A stretch of 34,441 bases of DNA, taken from IMG/VR virus record IMGVR_UViG_3300033144_002094, positions 1 through 34,441 of that record; one strand, written 5' to 3'. The translations under genes and the position numbers were made by a program. This document shows, one piece after another, positions 34,336 through 34,441 of the stretch. A model generated the notes under the pieces. It did not search any database, was not told where the DNA came from, and saw nothing but the letters and a program-made list of their open reading frames with translations. The number at the start of each line of letters is the position of its first letter. Positions within the stretch are counted from its first letter, which is position 1. This stretch comes from a virus.

Positions 34336-34375
34336 AAAATGGGACGATAGTACCGGAAAAGGAGGGGATGATGGA
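34279..34375 (+). promoter_or_regulatory. Repeated leader element, copy B
   Basis: Counterpart of copy A at 33329. CCTAAT (34279-34284) pairs with GTTAGG (34300-34305) using a U-G wobble. It precedes the gene that runs across the contig join (bases 34371 onward equal 36 onward). The last 60 bases are almost identical to copy A, including GGGACGATAGTACCGG and the ribosome binding site. Confidence 0.6.
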
Positions 34376-34441
34376 CGAGCGAGTACAGTTCGTGATGAAC
34401 GTCTGTGAGGCTCACGACGACCGACACCGTAACGCACCCGA
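34336..34441. repeat. Direct terminal repeat, right copy; contains the 5' end of the first gene
   Basis: Identical to bases 1-106. The coding part from 34371 to the end repeats the first 71 bases of the gene at 36-314 and should not be counted as a separate gene. Confidence 0.9.

Noticed and set aside
34162-34350. 62-residue frame near the right end
   Set aside because: Overlaps the previous gene and the leader element, lacks a ribosome binding site and has no recognisable pattern.
1-34441. Temperate lifestyle, CRISPR array, tRNA genes, insertion sequences
   Set aside because: No integrase, repressor, attachment core, spaced repeat array, cloverleaf or transposase could be seen on either strand.

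Overview
The window is a complete or nearly complete genome of a small tailed dsDNA phage (siphovirus layout) on a circular contig. Its first 106 bases are repeated exactly as its last 106, and the first gene runs across that join, so the unit genome is about 34,335 bp. All genes read on the + strand with tight 4-base (ATGA/GTGA) stop-start overlaps, except one gene nested on the - strand inside an intein. A phage_r1t-type holin, an Amidase_2 lysin, a transglycosylase-like protein, SPP1/HK97-type head and neck genes and strong GGAGG ribosome binding sites suggest a Gram-positive host, possibly an actinobacterium; the sequence alone does not settle this. No integrase, excisionase/repressor pair, tRNA or CRISPR array was seen, so a virulent lifestyle is likely.

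Layout: (1) about 33.3 kb through the join to 6.2 kb is the early/replication block: many small, often cysteine-rich proteins, a RecB-like PD-(D/E)XK exonuclease, an OB-fold-like single-strand-binding candidate, a RusA-type resolvase, and a replication-initiator-like protein whose gene contains two adjacent perfect DnaA boxes (probable origin). (2) 6.4-8.5 kb holds a GT-B glycosyltransferase, two unknown genes and a SAM methyltransferase. (3) 8.5-18 kb is the packaging and head module: TerS, TerL, portal, MuF-like minor head protein with an intein, a putative head decoration protein split by an in-frame TGA, scaffold, major capsid and a second glycosyltransferase. (4) 18-24 kb holds a large LamG/tandem-repeat fibre-like protein, the head-tail connectors, major tail protein, assembly chaperones and a Com-like zinc ribbon. 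(5) 23.9-30 kb holds tape measure, an enlarged Dit, and a Tal-like hub. (6) 30-32.1 kb holds a metallophosphoesterase, amidase and holin, closed by a strong terminator hairpin. (7) 32.2-33.3 kb starts a new transcription unit with the best promoter in the window (TTGCAA-N16-TATAAT) and a secreted transglycosylase-like protein.

The most remarkable feature is at 12574-13530. An intein interrupts the conserved NCRH motif of the minor head protein. The opposite strand of that intein encodes a 292-residue putative homing endonuclease (two helix-turn-helix units plus a Vsr-like/EDxHD-type nuclease) lying wholly inside it. The two reading frames are codon-aligned. The endonuclease ribosome binding site and start lie in the C-terminal splicing motif, and its stop lies next to the N-terminal splicing motif. 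Intein block B lies exactly opposite a conserved-looking endonuclease motif, so at least part of the DNA appears to be functional on both strands.
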